A stretch of DNA of 11,907 nt from Clostridiales bacterium UBA6330 (GCA_002438075.1 DJSQ01000141.1:1-11907); one strand, 5' to 3'. Shown: positions 1 to 6,806, counted from the stretch's first letter. Numbers and translations: made by a program. Notes: generated from the sequence alone by a model not told the origin.

Positions 1-19
1 TTCAGTTTTCAAAGATCAA
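1..19 (-). promoter_or_regulatory. rRNA-leader boxA-like motif (antitermination), window edge
   Basis: Read on the minus strand this is TTGATCTTTGAAAACTGAA. It matches the conserved CTTTGAAAACT element that occurs in leaders and 16S-23S spacers of Firmicutes rRNA operons, where it binds Nus antitermination factors. It lies about 77 bases downstream of a perfect promoter of the same orientation. The rRNA genes themselves are outside the window, so the operon is inferred. Confidence 0.6.
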
Positions 20-95
20 TGCTGTGCTTTGTTCCCTCAGCCTGTCCGGTGTCTCACCGTGCCATGCTGTGCCGTTTCTTTGCGACAGCCTACTT

Positions 96-124
96 ATTAT
101 ACCACTTTCTTTTCCGTTTGTCAA
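96..124 (-). promoter_or_regulatory. Perfect sigma-A promoter P2, probably rRNA operon
   Basis: On the minus strand TTGACA (119-124) is followed by a 17-base spacer and TATAAT (96-101), a full consensus match. Upstream (125-160) are T/A-rich tracts that could act as an UP element. It is the proximal member of a tandem pair firing leftwards, with the boxA-like motif at 1-19 downstream. Start-site position and rRNA target are inferred. Confidence 0.85.
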
Positions 125-240
125 GGGGTTTTTCAAAAGTTTTTTCAAGTTTTTTCGGAAACTTGTTTGCAGCTCTTGTCAATCGCTCTTGCCATCCGTT
201 GAAGCGGTTCTTTTTGCTCCCTCTTTTTGGGCGCTCAATT

Positions 241-269
241 ATTATAGCACTTTTCGCGCTTTTTGTCAA
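241..269 (-). promoter_or_regulatory. Perfect sigma-A promoter P1, probably rRNA operon
   Basis: On the minus strand TTGACA (264-269), 17-base spacer, TATAAT (241-246): a second full consensus match, 145 bases upstream of P2 and in the same direction. Tandem consensus promoters followed by a boxA-like leader are characteristic of rRNA operons. Nothing between P1 and P2 looks coding on the minus strand. Confidence 0.85.
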
Positions 270-360
270 TAGTTTTTTGCACAAAAAGATGCACAAAATC
301 AGACTGTTTCCGACACATGAATTCACATATTTTCACAGTCCGTCACCCAACATACACGAA

Positions 361-389
361 AGCCCTCGCGGGAAGGTCCCGCAAGGGCT
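361..389 (-). terminator. Terminator hairpin of the sugar operon
   Basis: Inverted repeat AGCCCTCGCGGGA (361-373), 3-base loop, TCCCGCAAGGGCT (377-389). The single non-Watson-Crick position becomes a U-G pair in the minus-strand RNA, so the 13-bp stem is complete. It begins 23 bases after the oxidoreductase stop codon. The tract after the stem is only moderately U-rich (UUCGUGUAUGUU). It would separate the sugar operon from the rRNA-type promoters. Confidence 0.75.
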
Positions 390-412
390 GAAAATACCTT
401 GAAATCGGAGAA

Positions 413-1576
413 TCAGATTTCGGGAATCGTGATCTCGACCTCGTGACCTGCTTCCGCAGACTTTGCGATACCATCGATGATCGCCTGATTGTAGAGAATC
501 TGCGACGACGGAACGGGTGCCTTGCCGCCCTCCTTGATTGCATCGAGGAAGGTACGAATCTTGAGGAAGAAGAGGTCCTCCTTGGTCTTGACAATCGGAA
601 TCTCGGTCTGGGTCTGCTCGCCGCAAACCTCATGGTACAGGGTCATAGGACCGCCGACGCTTCCGTTCCAGCACTCGGTGGACGGAATTCTCAGGCTTCC
701 CTTGGTACCCATGATGATGGTGTCACCGGGCGTGTCGAGGTTCATTGCCCATGCGATACGGAAGTCGAGGATAATGCCGCCCTCAAGACGGATGAATGCC
801 GCCGCGAAGTCGTCCACGCCGAACTTCTGCGCATATTCGGGGTGACCGATATGCTGATAGTGCGAATAGTTCGGGTCGGTGCCGAAGAAGGCAGACTTAT
901 AGCCCGAAACGGTCAGCGGCTTCGGATAGCCGATGGCATTGAGGACCATATCCAGCGAGTAGCAGCCGATATCGCCCAGTGCGCCGATGCCTGCGGTGTC
1001 CTTTTCGATGAAGGAGGTGCCGAACGGCGTCGGAATACCGCGGCGGCGTCCGCCACCGGTCTGGATGTAGTAAATTTTACCCAGTGCGCCCGACTCGACA
1101 ATCTTCTTGATCATCTTCATGTTCTCGTCCATTCTGGGCTGGAAGCCGATGGAGAGAATCTTGCCGCTCTTCTTTTCTGCCTTCATGACCTCAACCGCCT
1201 CGTCCAGCGTAACGGTAAAGGGCTTCTCCAGCAAAACGTTCACGCCCTTCTCCAGCGCATAGATTGCGGGAGCCGCGTGCTGACGGTTATAGGTGCAGAC
1301 AGAGACCGCGTCCAGCTTCAGACTCTTGTCATCGAGCATTTCCTTGTGCGACGCATAGTCGGTCTTGACGTTCTCCAGACCGTACTTCTCCATGAATGCC
1401 TTTGCCTTGCCCGGAATCAGGTCCGCGCCCGCAACGATTTCCACGTCGGGCTGCTTGAGGTAGGACTTCATATGCGCATCCGCAATCCATCCGCAACCGA
1501 TGATACCGATTCTCAGCTTCTTGCTTGCGTCAATCGTTTTGACCTCCTGATTGACCTTGAAATCATCCAATCCCAT
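413..1576 (-). CDS. Gfo/Idh/MocA family NAD(P)-dependent oxidoreductase
   Basis: A 387-residue cytoplasmic dehydrogenase that probably oxidises or reduces a sugar, cyclitol or sugar derivative with NAD(P). A 20-residue leader precedes the Rossmann fold, whose dinucleotide loop GIIGCGWIA covers residues 24-32. The family's EKP motif (117-119) carries the catalytic lysine K118. Residues 202-209 read DIGCYSLD, the DxGxHxxD-type active-site motif with Tyr206 in place of the usual His, as in glucose-fructose oxidoreductase and dihydrodiol dehydrogenase relatives. The C-terminal part is the alpha/beta substrate domain. GGAGG lies 9 bases before the ATG. The gene is second in an operon, 39 bases after a sugar isomerase/epimerase, and a hairpin at 361-389 follows. 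Family assignment is firm; substrate is unknown. Confidence 0.93.
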   Translation of the reverse strand: MGLDDFKVNQEVKTIDASKKLRIGIIGCGWIADAHMKSYLKQPDVEIVAGADLIPGKAKAFMEKYGLENVKTDYASHKEMLDDKSLKLDAVSVCTYNRQHAAPAIYALEKGVNVLLEKPFTVTLDEAVEVMKAEKKSGKILSIGFQPRMDENMKMIKKIVESGALGKIYYIQTGGGRRRGIPTPFGTSFIEKDTAGIGALGDIGCYSLDMVLNAIGYPKPLTVSGYKSAFFGTDPNYSHYQHIGHPEYAQKFGVDDFAAAFIRLEGGIILDFRIAWAMNLDTPGDTIIMGTKGSLRIPSTECWNGSVGGPMTLYHEVCGEQTQTEIPIVKTKEDLFFLKIRTFLDAIKEGGKAPVPSSQILYNQAIIDGIAKSAEAGHEVEITIPEI

Positions 1577-1615
1577 TGTAAAATTCCTCCGTATAATATA
1601 ATTGTAGAGATCGGT

Positions 1616-2437
1616 TCAGCAACCGATGCTCTTCAGATACTTGCGGCTCATCTCCGCGCATTCCATCGGGGTGTTTTCCTTGGTGGGCTGGTCCTGCTCC
1701 ACCACGACCCACTGCACACCGGCAGGCTCTGCCGCGGCAAGAATCTTCGGGAAATCCTGCTTGCCGTAGCCGACGGGACGGAACGCGAACTTCTCGCTCG
1801 CCTCGCTCTTCTCCTTGTCGTCGATGCCGATGAGCTTATACATATTCTCCGACTTGCTTCCGACAAAGTCCTTCAGGTGCAGAACAGGTGCTCTGCCGCT
1901 GTACTTGGTCAGGTAGTCTGCGGGGTCCTCTCCGCCAACGTTGACCCAGCAGGTGTCCAGCTCGGTCTGGAGCAGGCTTGCGGGGACCTCTTCATAGAGG
2001 ATATCCAACGCGTACTTGCCGTCCAGCTTGGTAAACTCGAAGTCATGGTTATGGTAGAGAAGCGTCATTCCCAGCTTGTTGCAGACCTCGCCGAGCATGG
2101 CAACGTTCTTGATGACCTCCGGAAATGCGGGGGTCCCGGGTCTGTATTCGGGGGTCAGGTACGGGACCGCGACATAGCGACAGCCGATGGTCTTGTAAGC
2201 ACCCAGCACGCCCTCGGGGTCCTTCACCATGTCAAGGTACGGGACGTGTGCCGACAGCGGCACGAGGTCAAGCGCCCCGCACATATCGCGGACTTCCTCG
2301 GGGGTATGTCCGTAAAGACCGGCAAATTCCACACCGTCATAGCCCATTTCCTTGAGCTTTTTCAGCGTTCCGAACAGATTTGCCTGCGCATCGTCTCTGA
2401 CCGAATAAACCTGAATCGCAACCGGAAATTTCTTCAT
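1616..2437 (-). CDS. Sugar phosphate isomerase/epimerase family TIM-barrel protein
   Basis: 273 residues of the xylose isomerase-like / AP endonuclease 2 TIM-barrel family. It probably isomerises or epimerises a sugar or keto-sugar using a divalent metal. Recognisable segments are IQVYSVRDD (8-16), GYDGVEFAG (32-40), SAH (62-64), YHNHDFEF (128-135), ELDTCWV (159-165), LHLKD (186-190) and VVVEQDQ (244-250). Candidate metal ligands are E134, D161, H187 and E247, assigned by analogy. There is no signal peptide. It is first in a two-gene operon with a Gfo/Idh oxidoreductase, a pairing common in inositol and keto-glycoside metabolism. The start is the ATG of MKKFPVAIQ. The Shine-Dalgarno AAAGGA is about 11 bases upstream, and an out-of-frame ATG lies between them. 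True AP endonuclease activity is unlikely. Confidence 0.9.
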   Translation of the reverse strand: MKKFPVAIQVYSVRDDAQANLFGTLKKLKEMGYDGVEFAGLYGHTPEEVRDMCGALDLVPLSAHVPYLDMVKDPEGVLGAYKTIGCRYVAVPYLTPEYRPGTPAFPEVIKNVAMLGEVCNKLGMTLLYHNHDFEFTKLDGKYALDILYEEVPASLLQTELDTCWVNVGGEDPADYLTKYSGRAPVLHLKDFVGSKSENMYKLIGIDDKEKSEASEKFAFRPVGYGKQDFPKILAAAEPAGVQWVVVEQDQPTKENTPMECAEMSRKYLKSIGC

Positions 2438-2466
2438 ATTTCATCGTTCCTTTCTGTATTTCGGAA

Positions 2467-2493
2467 AGCCGTCCCCGCGCGCGGGCGAAGGCT
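2467..2493 (-). promoter_or_regulatory. GC-rich hairpin in the 5' UTR of the sugar operon
   Basis: Between promoter and start codon lies a two-part hairpin: outer arms AGCC (2467-2470) and GGCT (2490-2493), inner perfect palindrome CCCGCGCGCGGG (2474-2485). On the minus strand it would fold in the leader RNA about 30 bases before the start codon and is followed by only three T residues, so it is not a clear terminator. It may stabilise the mRNA, slow translation, or do nothing. Confidence 0.4.
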
Positions 2494-2510
2494 CTTTTCC
2501 TTGTACTACC

Positions 2511-2539
2511 ATTATAAGACATTTTCTGCTTTGGTTCAA
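2511..2539 (-). promoter_or_regulatory. Sigma-A promoter of the sugar operon
   Basis: On the minus strand TTGAAC (2534-2539), a 17-base spacer and TATAAT (2511-2516) match the consensus at 10 of 12 positions. Transcription would begin near 2504, giving a leader of about 67 bases before the isomerase ATG. Two copies of AGACATTT (plus strand, 2517-2524 and 2560-2567) flank the -35 box 43 bases apart and could be operator half-sites; that part is speculative. Confidence 0.75.
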
Positions 2540-2565
2540 GACACAAATGGTCAAAATACAGACAT

Positions 2566-3081
2566 TTATTGCGGTCGGAAGGTCATGAGCGCATTTTCCA
2601 GCCCTTTTTCGGCGGGAAGGCGCAAAAGTGTCACCGCGTCCCCCGTTTGCAGGGTCACGAGCAGGACCTCGGAGGGAAAGAGCGGAGTCAGGTAACGGTA
2701 GATGACATTTGCCGCCCGCTCCGCCTCACGTATCCTCGCCTTTTCCCGCATCGGGACGGTTTCCGCCGCCAAAACCTGCGACAGCTCCACCCGACAGACC
2801 GCCGTGTGCTTCTTCCCGTAATGCTCGGTAATCAGGAAATCGCGTCTGCCCGCCTCATCCGGCTCGGTGATTGTGTAGGTGTAGCTCCGAAGCAGGCTCT
2901 TGTTCGCAATGACGAACGCCGCCGCGAGGAACACCACCGCCGCAAACTGAAAAATCGCGGGGTACGGTACACCGCTCACGCGTGACGCGCCAAAGCTGCC
3001 CGCCGCAAAAATCAGCGCCAGCGCAACCAGTAGCTTTTCCGCCGTGCTTTTGTATTCGGGCGTAATTTCATATCCGTTCAT
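2566..3081 (-). CDS. Hypothetical protein with two N-terminal membrane segments
   Basis: I do not recognise this 171-residue protein. Hydrophobic segments at about 17-34 and 42-60, joined by a short loop, suggest a membrane hairpin. Residues from about 65 to the end form a soluble, probably cytoplasmic domain of alternating strands (SYTYTITE, DFLITEHYG, VLLVTLQTGDAVTLLRLP) with a charged helix around 108-125. The layout resembles small membrane-anchored PH-like domains, but no motif proves this. The start chosen is the ATG of MNGYEITPEY. Its ATG overlaps the gatA stop in an ATGA, and GGAGG sits about 13 bases upstream. An in-frame start 60 bases earlier would lie inside gatA and is less likely. 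It ends the housekeeping operon, and no terminator is visible after it. Confidence 0.75.
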   Translation of the reverse strand: MNGYEITPEYKSTAEKLLVALALIFAAGSFGASRVSGVPYPAIFQFAAVVFLAAAFVIANKSLLRSYTYTITEPDEAGRRDFLITEHYGKKHTAVCRVELSQVLAAETVPMREKARIREAERAANVIYRYLTPLFPSEVLLVTLQTGDAVTLLRLPAEKGLENALMTFRPQ

Positions 3082-4430
3082 CTCGGTTTCCGCTCCTCCA
3101 GATAATTGCCGACACCAAACATCACACTGTCCCGCATCCACGGTGCCGCGACCTGCACGCCGAGCGGCATTCCGTCCGCATCGGACCCGAACGGGACCGA
3201 CAGCGCGGGGACTCCCGCAAGGCTTTCGCAGACGGTGGAAAAGTCCATGTCACAGCCCTCGCGGGCGGTCAGCCTTTTGTCCAGCCGAAACGCCCCGAAG
3301 GGCGCGGTTGCGCGCAAAAGCACGTCATAGCCTTCAAACAGTGTCGTATACTGTGCGCGGATGCGCCCCCGCACTTCCTGCGCGGCGGCAAACGTCCGCT
3401 TTTCGGTCTCCGATGCCATCAGCGCACCGAACAACAGCCGCCGCTTGACCTCGTATCCGAAGCCCGCGCCGCGCGCCTCTGCCGATGCGTCCTCGGAAGC
3501 CGCCTTGCCGTACTCCGAGAGCGTGGACACGCCCTCCGCATAAGCCAGAATGCGGTAGGTGATTGCCGCCTCCTCGCGGAACGGGAAAGCGACCCGTTCC
3601 ACCCGTGCGCCGCCGTCCGTCAGCACGCGCGCGGCGTTCTCCAGCATCGCGTTGACCGCATCGGTGTTTCCGCCGTCAAAAATCACCCCCACGCGCAAGC
3701 CGTGCACGCCCGCGCCGAGACGGTCGGTACAGCTTTCCGCGCCGTCCGAGAGCAATTCGGTCAGCACTGCCGCATCGGTGACGGTCTCCGCCACGATTCC
3801 GACGGTATCGAGCGAGGGCGCGAATTCGGTCAGCCCCCGCCGCGAAAGTCTGCCGTAGGTGGGCTTGACCCCAACCGTCCGGCAGAATGCCGCAGGCTGG
3901 CGGACCGAGCCGCCCGTATCCGAGCCGAGCGCAGCCGTCACGTCACCGACCGCAACCGCCGCCGCAGAGCCGCCCGACGAACCGCCGCAGGTCCGCGCGG
4001 GGTCATGCGGGTTATGTGACGCGCCGAACGCCGATGCCGCTGTGACCGACCCCATGGCGAACTCGTCCATGTTGGTCTTTCCGACCAACACAAAGCCCGC
4101 GCGACGCAGGGTCTCCACCGCCGCCGCATCACGGCTCGGGATATGATGCTCCAACAGCTTGGACGCGCAGGTTGTGCGCAGTCCCGCTGTCTCGAAGTTG
4201 TCCTTTGCCGCATACGGGATTCCGTCAAAGGGAGAGCGCGGAGCGCCCGCCGCGCGTCTGGCATCCGATTCCGCCGCCGCGCGCCGTGCCCCCTCGCAGT
4301 CCACCGTGATGAAGGCATTCAGCGTTTGCTCGGTCTCCGCAATCCGCGAAAGCGACCGCTCGGTCAGCTCCCGCGCGGTCGTTTTTCCCTCCGCCAATTC
4401 CCGCGACAGCCTGTACAGCGCGCCCGTCAT
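3078..4430 (-). CDS. gatA: GatA-like amidase, Asp-tRNA(Asn)/Glu-tRNA(Gln) amidotransferase subunit A
   Basis: 450 residues of the amidase signature family. GatA releases ammonia from glutamine for GatB, which amidates Glu-tRNA(Gln) or Asp-tRNA(Asn). The Ser-cisSer-Lys triad is present: K76 in AAKDN, S151 in GGSSGGS, S175 in SDTGGSVRQPAAFC, with the same spacing as canonical GatA. KPTYGRLSRRGL and the SLDTVG segment are also GatA-like. It is shorter than the usual roughly 485 residues. The conserved MGSSTENSAF region reads MGSVTAASAF, and the Tyr-rich YYDAYY segment near 335 is absent. The start overlaps the gatC stop (ATGA) and its own stop overlaps the next ATG. No gatB is in the window, so it may be the real amidotransferase subunit with a distant gatB, or a divergent paralogue with another amide substrate. 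Confidence 0.85.
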   Translation of the reverse strand: MTGALYRLSRELAEGKTTARELTERSLSRIAETEQTLNAFITVDCEGARRAAAESDARRAAGAPRSPFDGIPYAAKDNFETAGLRTTCASKLLEHHIPSRDAAAVETLRRAGFVLVGKTNMDEFAMGSVTAASAFGASHNPHDPARTCGGSSGGSAAAVAVGDVTAALGSDTGGSVRQPAAFCRTVGVKPTYGRLSRRGLTEFAPSLDTVGIVAETVTDAAVLTELLSDGAESCTDRLGAGVHGLRVGVIFDGGNTDAVNAMLENAARVLTDGGARVERVAFPFREEAAITYRILAYAEGVSTLSEYGKAASEDASAEARGAGFGYEVKRRLLFGALMASETEKRTFAAAQEVRGRIRAQYTTLFEGYDVLLRATAPFGAFRLDKRLTAREGCDMDFSTVCESLAGVPALSVPFGSDADGMPLGVQVAAPWMRDSVMFGVGNYLEERKPR

Positions 4431-4651
4431 CGCGTGCTCCCAACTGCGCGCACGCGGTGCGCGTCACGGCAGGGGGCGGACATTCCCACCTGTGCGCCGC
4501 GCAGTCCCTCTGCGGCGTTTCCGTCCGTCAGCCGCTCCGCCAGCGCCAACAGCTCGTTCAGTTCCGTTTTCAAAGCCGCCGCTTCCTCCTCTGTCAGCGC
4601 AATGTGACAGACCTCGGAGAGCGACAGCACCTGTTCCCGATCCAACCTCAT
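4427..4651 (-). CDS. gatC: GatC-like subunit of tRNA-dependent amidotransferase, short
   Basis: A 74-residue protein whose first 45 residues (MRLDREQVLSLSEVCHIALT, then a helix of EEEAAALKTELNELLALAERL) match the N-terminal helical part of GatC, which stabilises GatA and bridges it to GatB. The family is usually about 95 residues and ends in a conserved LREDxV segment. Here the tail (50-74) is Arg/Ala-rich, keeps only CRDAHRV as a doubtful echo, and stops early. I found no convincing continuation in the other frames, so a plain frameshift is not shown. It lies 23 bases after mnmE and overlaps gatA by an ATGA, so the two are translationally coupled. The identity rests on the N-terminal pattern plus its place directly before gatA. 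Confidence 0.75.
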   Translation of the reverse strand: MRLDREQVLSLSEVCHIALTEEEAAALKTELNELLALAERLTDGNAAEGLRGAQVGMSAPCRDAHRVRAVGSTR

Positions 4652-4674
4652 GAAGCCTTATCCTCTGAATCTCC

Positions 4675-6051
4675 CTATTTCCCAACGCAGAAGTGGGAAA
4701 AAATTTCACTCACAATATCCTCCGACACCGCGCGCCCGTCCAGCTCGGCAAGCGCCGACATCGCAACCTCGGCATCGGTACAGCACGCATCAAGCGGGTA
4801 TCCCGCCGCCAGTGCCGCCACGCCGTCCTCACACGCATCGCACGCACGCAGTGCCGCCGCGTGCTGGCGCGCCCCCGTAAGGACAACATCCTCGCGCAAA
4901 TCAATCGCACCGTCGGTAAACAGACCGTCAATCAGGCGGCAGAGCGCCGCCATCCCCTCCCCGCTTTTTGCGGAGAGCGCAACCGTGTGCGCAAAAATCC
5001 CCTGCCAAGCGGCGGGAATCCTGCCGCCCGTGCAATCCGTCTTGTTGCAGACCGCAATCACCGTCGCGGGCTGTTTTTGCAGTGCGTCAATGAGTTTTCG
5101 GTCGTTTTCATCGGGCTCCGCCGATGCGTCAAAGACCGCCAGCACCAGCTCCGCGCGCTCCAGCTCACCCCGTGTGCGCGCCACGCCGAGCTGCTCCACA
5201 CGGTCCTCGGTGTCGTGCAGACCCGCCGTGTCGCAGAGGTTGAGCGTGACCCGCCCAGCCGAAGCGGAAGCCGTCAGCACATCGCGGGTGGTTCCCTCCA
5301 CATCGGTCACAATCGCCGCATCGCGCCCGACCAGCAGGTTAAACAGCGAGCTTTTCCCAACGTTCGGCTTGCCGCAGATGACCGTCCGCAAGCCCTCGGC
5401 AATCGCGTGCCCCGTGCGGTAGCTGTCACACAGCCTGCGCAATTCCGCGGCGCATTCGGCAAACGCCGCCGTGATTTCCTCGCGGCTCATGTCCGCCAAG
5501 TCCTCATCGGGGTAGTCAATCGTGACATAGACCGACGCAAGCAAATGTCGCAGCTTTTCGTAAATCGCGCGGCATTTTTCGCCCGTCCTGCCGCCCATTC
5601 CCGCGTGCGCGAGAATCAGCTGGTCGCGCGTCTGCGCCTCCAACAGCTTCCCCAGCGCTTCGGCGGCGGAAAGGTCCAGCTTGCCGTTCAGAAACGCGCG
5701 CTTGGTGAACTCCCCCGCTCCCGCAGGACGGGCGCCCGCCGCAAACAGCGCGGTCAGCACCGTTTCGGTCAGCAGAATCCCGCCGTGACAGCAGATTTCC
5801 ACGGTGTCCTCCCCCGTAAAAGAGGCGGGCGCGCGGAAAACCGTTGCCAAGCCGTCATCAATGATATCACCGTCCGCCGAACGGATTTGACCGTACAGCG
5901 CGCGGCGCGGCTCCGCCTCCGAGAGCGGCTTGCCGTTTTTCGGCAGAAAGACCGCAGAAGCAACCGCAACCGCCTCGGGACCCGAAACCCGCAGAAGCGC
6001 CACGCCGCCCTTTCCGCGCGGGGTCGAGACCGCCGCAACCGTATCTTCCAT
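4675..6051 (-). CDS. mnmE: tRNA modification GTPase MnmE (TrmE)
   Basis: 458 residues, the normal family length. With MnmG it installs the 5-carboxymethylaminomethyl-type group on the wobble uridine (U34) of certain tRNAs, using a folate cofactor and GTP hydrolysis. The N-terminal folate-binding domain is residues 1-120 (start DTVAAVSTPRGKGGVALLRVSG, CHGG at 88-91, GAGEFTKRAFLNGKLDL at 111-127). A helical domain surrounds an inserted G domain with GKPNVGKSS (227-235), EGTTRD (252-257), DTAG (274-277), NKTD (336-339) and SAKSGEG (360-366). The C-terminus ends FCVGK, with the catalytic Cys455. It is separated from khpB by a strong hairpin at 6081-6118. The Shine-Dalgarno AAAGGA lies about 10 bases before the ATG. 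The fit to the family is complete. Confidence 0.98.
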   Translation of the reverse strand: MEDTVAAVSTPRGKGGVALLRVSGPEAVAVASAVFLPKNGKPLSEAEPRRALYGQIRSADGDIIDDGLATVFRAPASFTGEDTVEICCHGGILLTETVLTALFAAGARPAGAGEFTKRAFLNGKLDLSAAEALGKLLEAQTRDQLILAHAGMGGRTGEKCRAIYEKLRHLLASVYVTIDYPDEDLADMSREEITAAFAECAAELRRLCDSYRTGHAIAEGLRTVICGKPNVGKSSLFNLLVGRDAAIVTDVEGTTRDVLTASASAGRVTLNLCDTAGLHDTEDRVEQLGVARTRGELERAELVLAVFDASAEPDENDRKLIDALQKQPATVIAVCNKTDCTGGRIPAAWQGIFAHTVALSAKSGEGMAALCRLIDGLFTDGAIDLREDVVLTGARQHAAALRACDACEDGVAALAAGYPLDACCTDAEVAMSALAELDGRAVSEDIVSEIFSHFCVGK

Positions 6052-6080
6052 CTCAGATTTTGTCCTTTCGCAAACAAACG

Positions 6081-6118
6081 GGCTGTTTCCCGTCCCCTGT
6101 CGGAGACGGGAAACAGCC
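6081..6118 (-). terminator. Intercistronic hairpin between khpB and mnmE, possible partial terminator
   Basis: Perfect 14-bp inverted repeat GGCTGTTTCCCGTC (6081-6094) and GACGGGAAACAGCC (6105-6118) with a 10-base loop. In the minus-strand RNA it starts 7 bases after the khpB stop and is followed by CGUUUGUUUG, a weak U tract. Only about 29 bases remain to the mnmE ATG and no promoter is visible there, so mnmE must depend on read-through or on mRNA processing at this stem. Confidence 0.6.
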
Positions 6119-6125
6119 GTTTCAA

Positions 6126-6806
6126 TCAGTCGCCGGATTCCTCAACATCGTTCTCAGCCACCGTCTGCGCGTCATCCAAGAAAATGACCACGCGGCGGTT
6201 ATTCTCCGAGCCGATGGAGTTGGTCGACACGCCCGCGATGCCCTGCACCTCGGAGTGAATGATGCGGCGCTCGTAAGGATTCATCGGCTCCAGCATCACG
6301 CTCTTTTTGTTCTTGATGACCTTTGCCGACATTCTTCTTGCCAGCGCGCGCAGGGATGCCTCCCGCTTTGCGCGGTAGCCCTCTACGTCAACCGTCACGC
6401 GCACGTACTCGCGCTTCTCGCCCGCAACCTTCTTGTTTGCGGCAAGATTCGCCAGATACTGGAGCGCCTCCAGCGTCTCGCCGTGATGCCCGATCAGCAC
6501 CCCTGCGTTGTCGCCGTCCACGGTGATGAGAACATCGTTGTTGGTTCCCTCTTTTTTCGCAACCGTCAGCCCCTCAAGCGCCATATCGTCAATGAGCTTG
6601 CGGATGAAATTCAGCGCCGCGTCCTCGCCGCCCACGCTGTAGCTGACCGAAATTTTTGCGTCACTCGCACCGATGCCGAGGAAGCCCTTCTTGCCCTCCT
6701 CCAGCACGGTGACAATCATCTCTTCTTCTGCCACACCCAGCTGTGCGGCTGCCTTTTTGCGGGCATCCTCAACGGTCTTGCCCGTCACAATCAATTCTTT
6801 TTTCAC
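6126..6806 (-). CDS. khpB: RNA-binding protein KhpB (Jag/EloR), Jag_N-KH-R3H
   Basis: 226 residues with the three domains of Jag/KhpB. Jag_N (about 3-55) carries the KKGFLGIG motif (39-46). A KH domain (about 80-150) has its GHHG loop at 106-109. The R3H domain (about 160-212) has the R-x3-H pair R180/H184 and the NPYERRIIH and GSENNRRVVI segments. KhpB binds RNA, usually with KhpA, and in streptococci influences cell elongation and division. The gene sits directly downstream of yidC, its classic position. The start is GTG, chosen because AAGGAG lies 7 bases upstream and translation begins KKELIVTGKTVEDA as in homologues. The 24-base gap to yidC suggests co-transcription. No unusual residue is seen. 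Confidence 0.97.
   Translation of the reverse strand: MKKELIVTGKTVEDARKKAAAQLGVAEEEMIVTVLEEGKKGFLGIGASDAKISVSYSVGGEDAALNFIRKLIDDMALEGLTVAKKEGTNNDVLITVDGDNAGVLIGHHGETLEALQYLANLAANKKVAGEKREYVRVTVDVEGYRAKREASLRALARRMSAKVIKNKKSVMLEPMNPYERRIIHSEVQGIAGVSTNSIGSENNRRVVIFLDDAQTVAENDVEESGD

Larger units (their letters stand above)
1..360. other. Intergenic region without protein genes: rRNA-type promoter/leader
   Basis: About 360 bases hold no credible gene. Short open frames on both strands have no ribosome binding site and encode compositionally odd peptides. The content is two tandem minus-strand promoters (96-124, 241-269), a lone TTGACA-like box at 177-182 without a matching -10, T/A-rich tracts at 125-160, and a boxA-like motif at the edge. 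The stretch 285-360, between P1 and the terminator at 361-389, shows nothing further. Confidence 0.7.

Noticed and set aside
177..182. A third TTGACA between the tandem promoters
   Set aside because: The bases 17 positions downstream read TCCGAA, not a -10 box, so no promoter can be supported.
90..326. Short minus-strand open frame across the tandem promoters
   Set aside because: It spans both promoter boxes, has no Shine-Dalgarno, and the region is better explained as rRNA promoter/leader DNA.
443..2695. Very long open frame on the plus strand (about 750 codons)
   Set aside because: It runs antisense across the oxidoreductase and isomerase genes and their promoter. Its peptide is compositionally a GC-rich shadow with no family motif and no ribosome binding site.
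4427..4651. Frameshift explaining the short GatC
   Set aside because: The other two frames over the tail region give Arg/Gly-rich peptides without the expected LREDxV-type end, so a single frameshift is not supported.
4693..6258. Long plus-strand open frame (about 520 codons) opposite mnmE
   Set aside because: It is antisense to a complete, well-conserved MnmE, is Arg-rich without domains, and crosses the khpB-mnmE hairpin.
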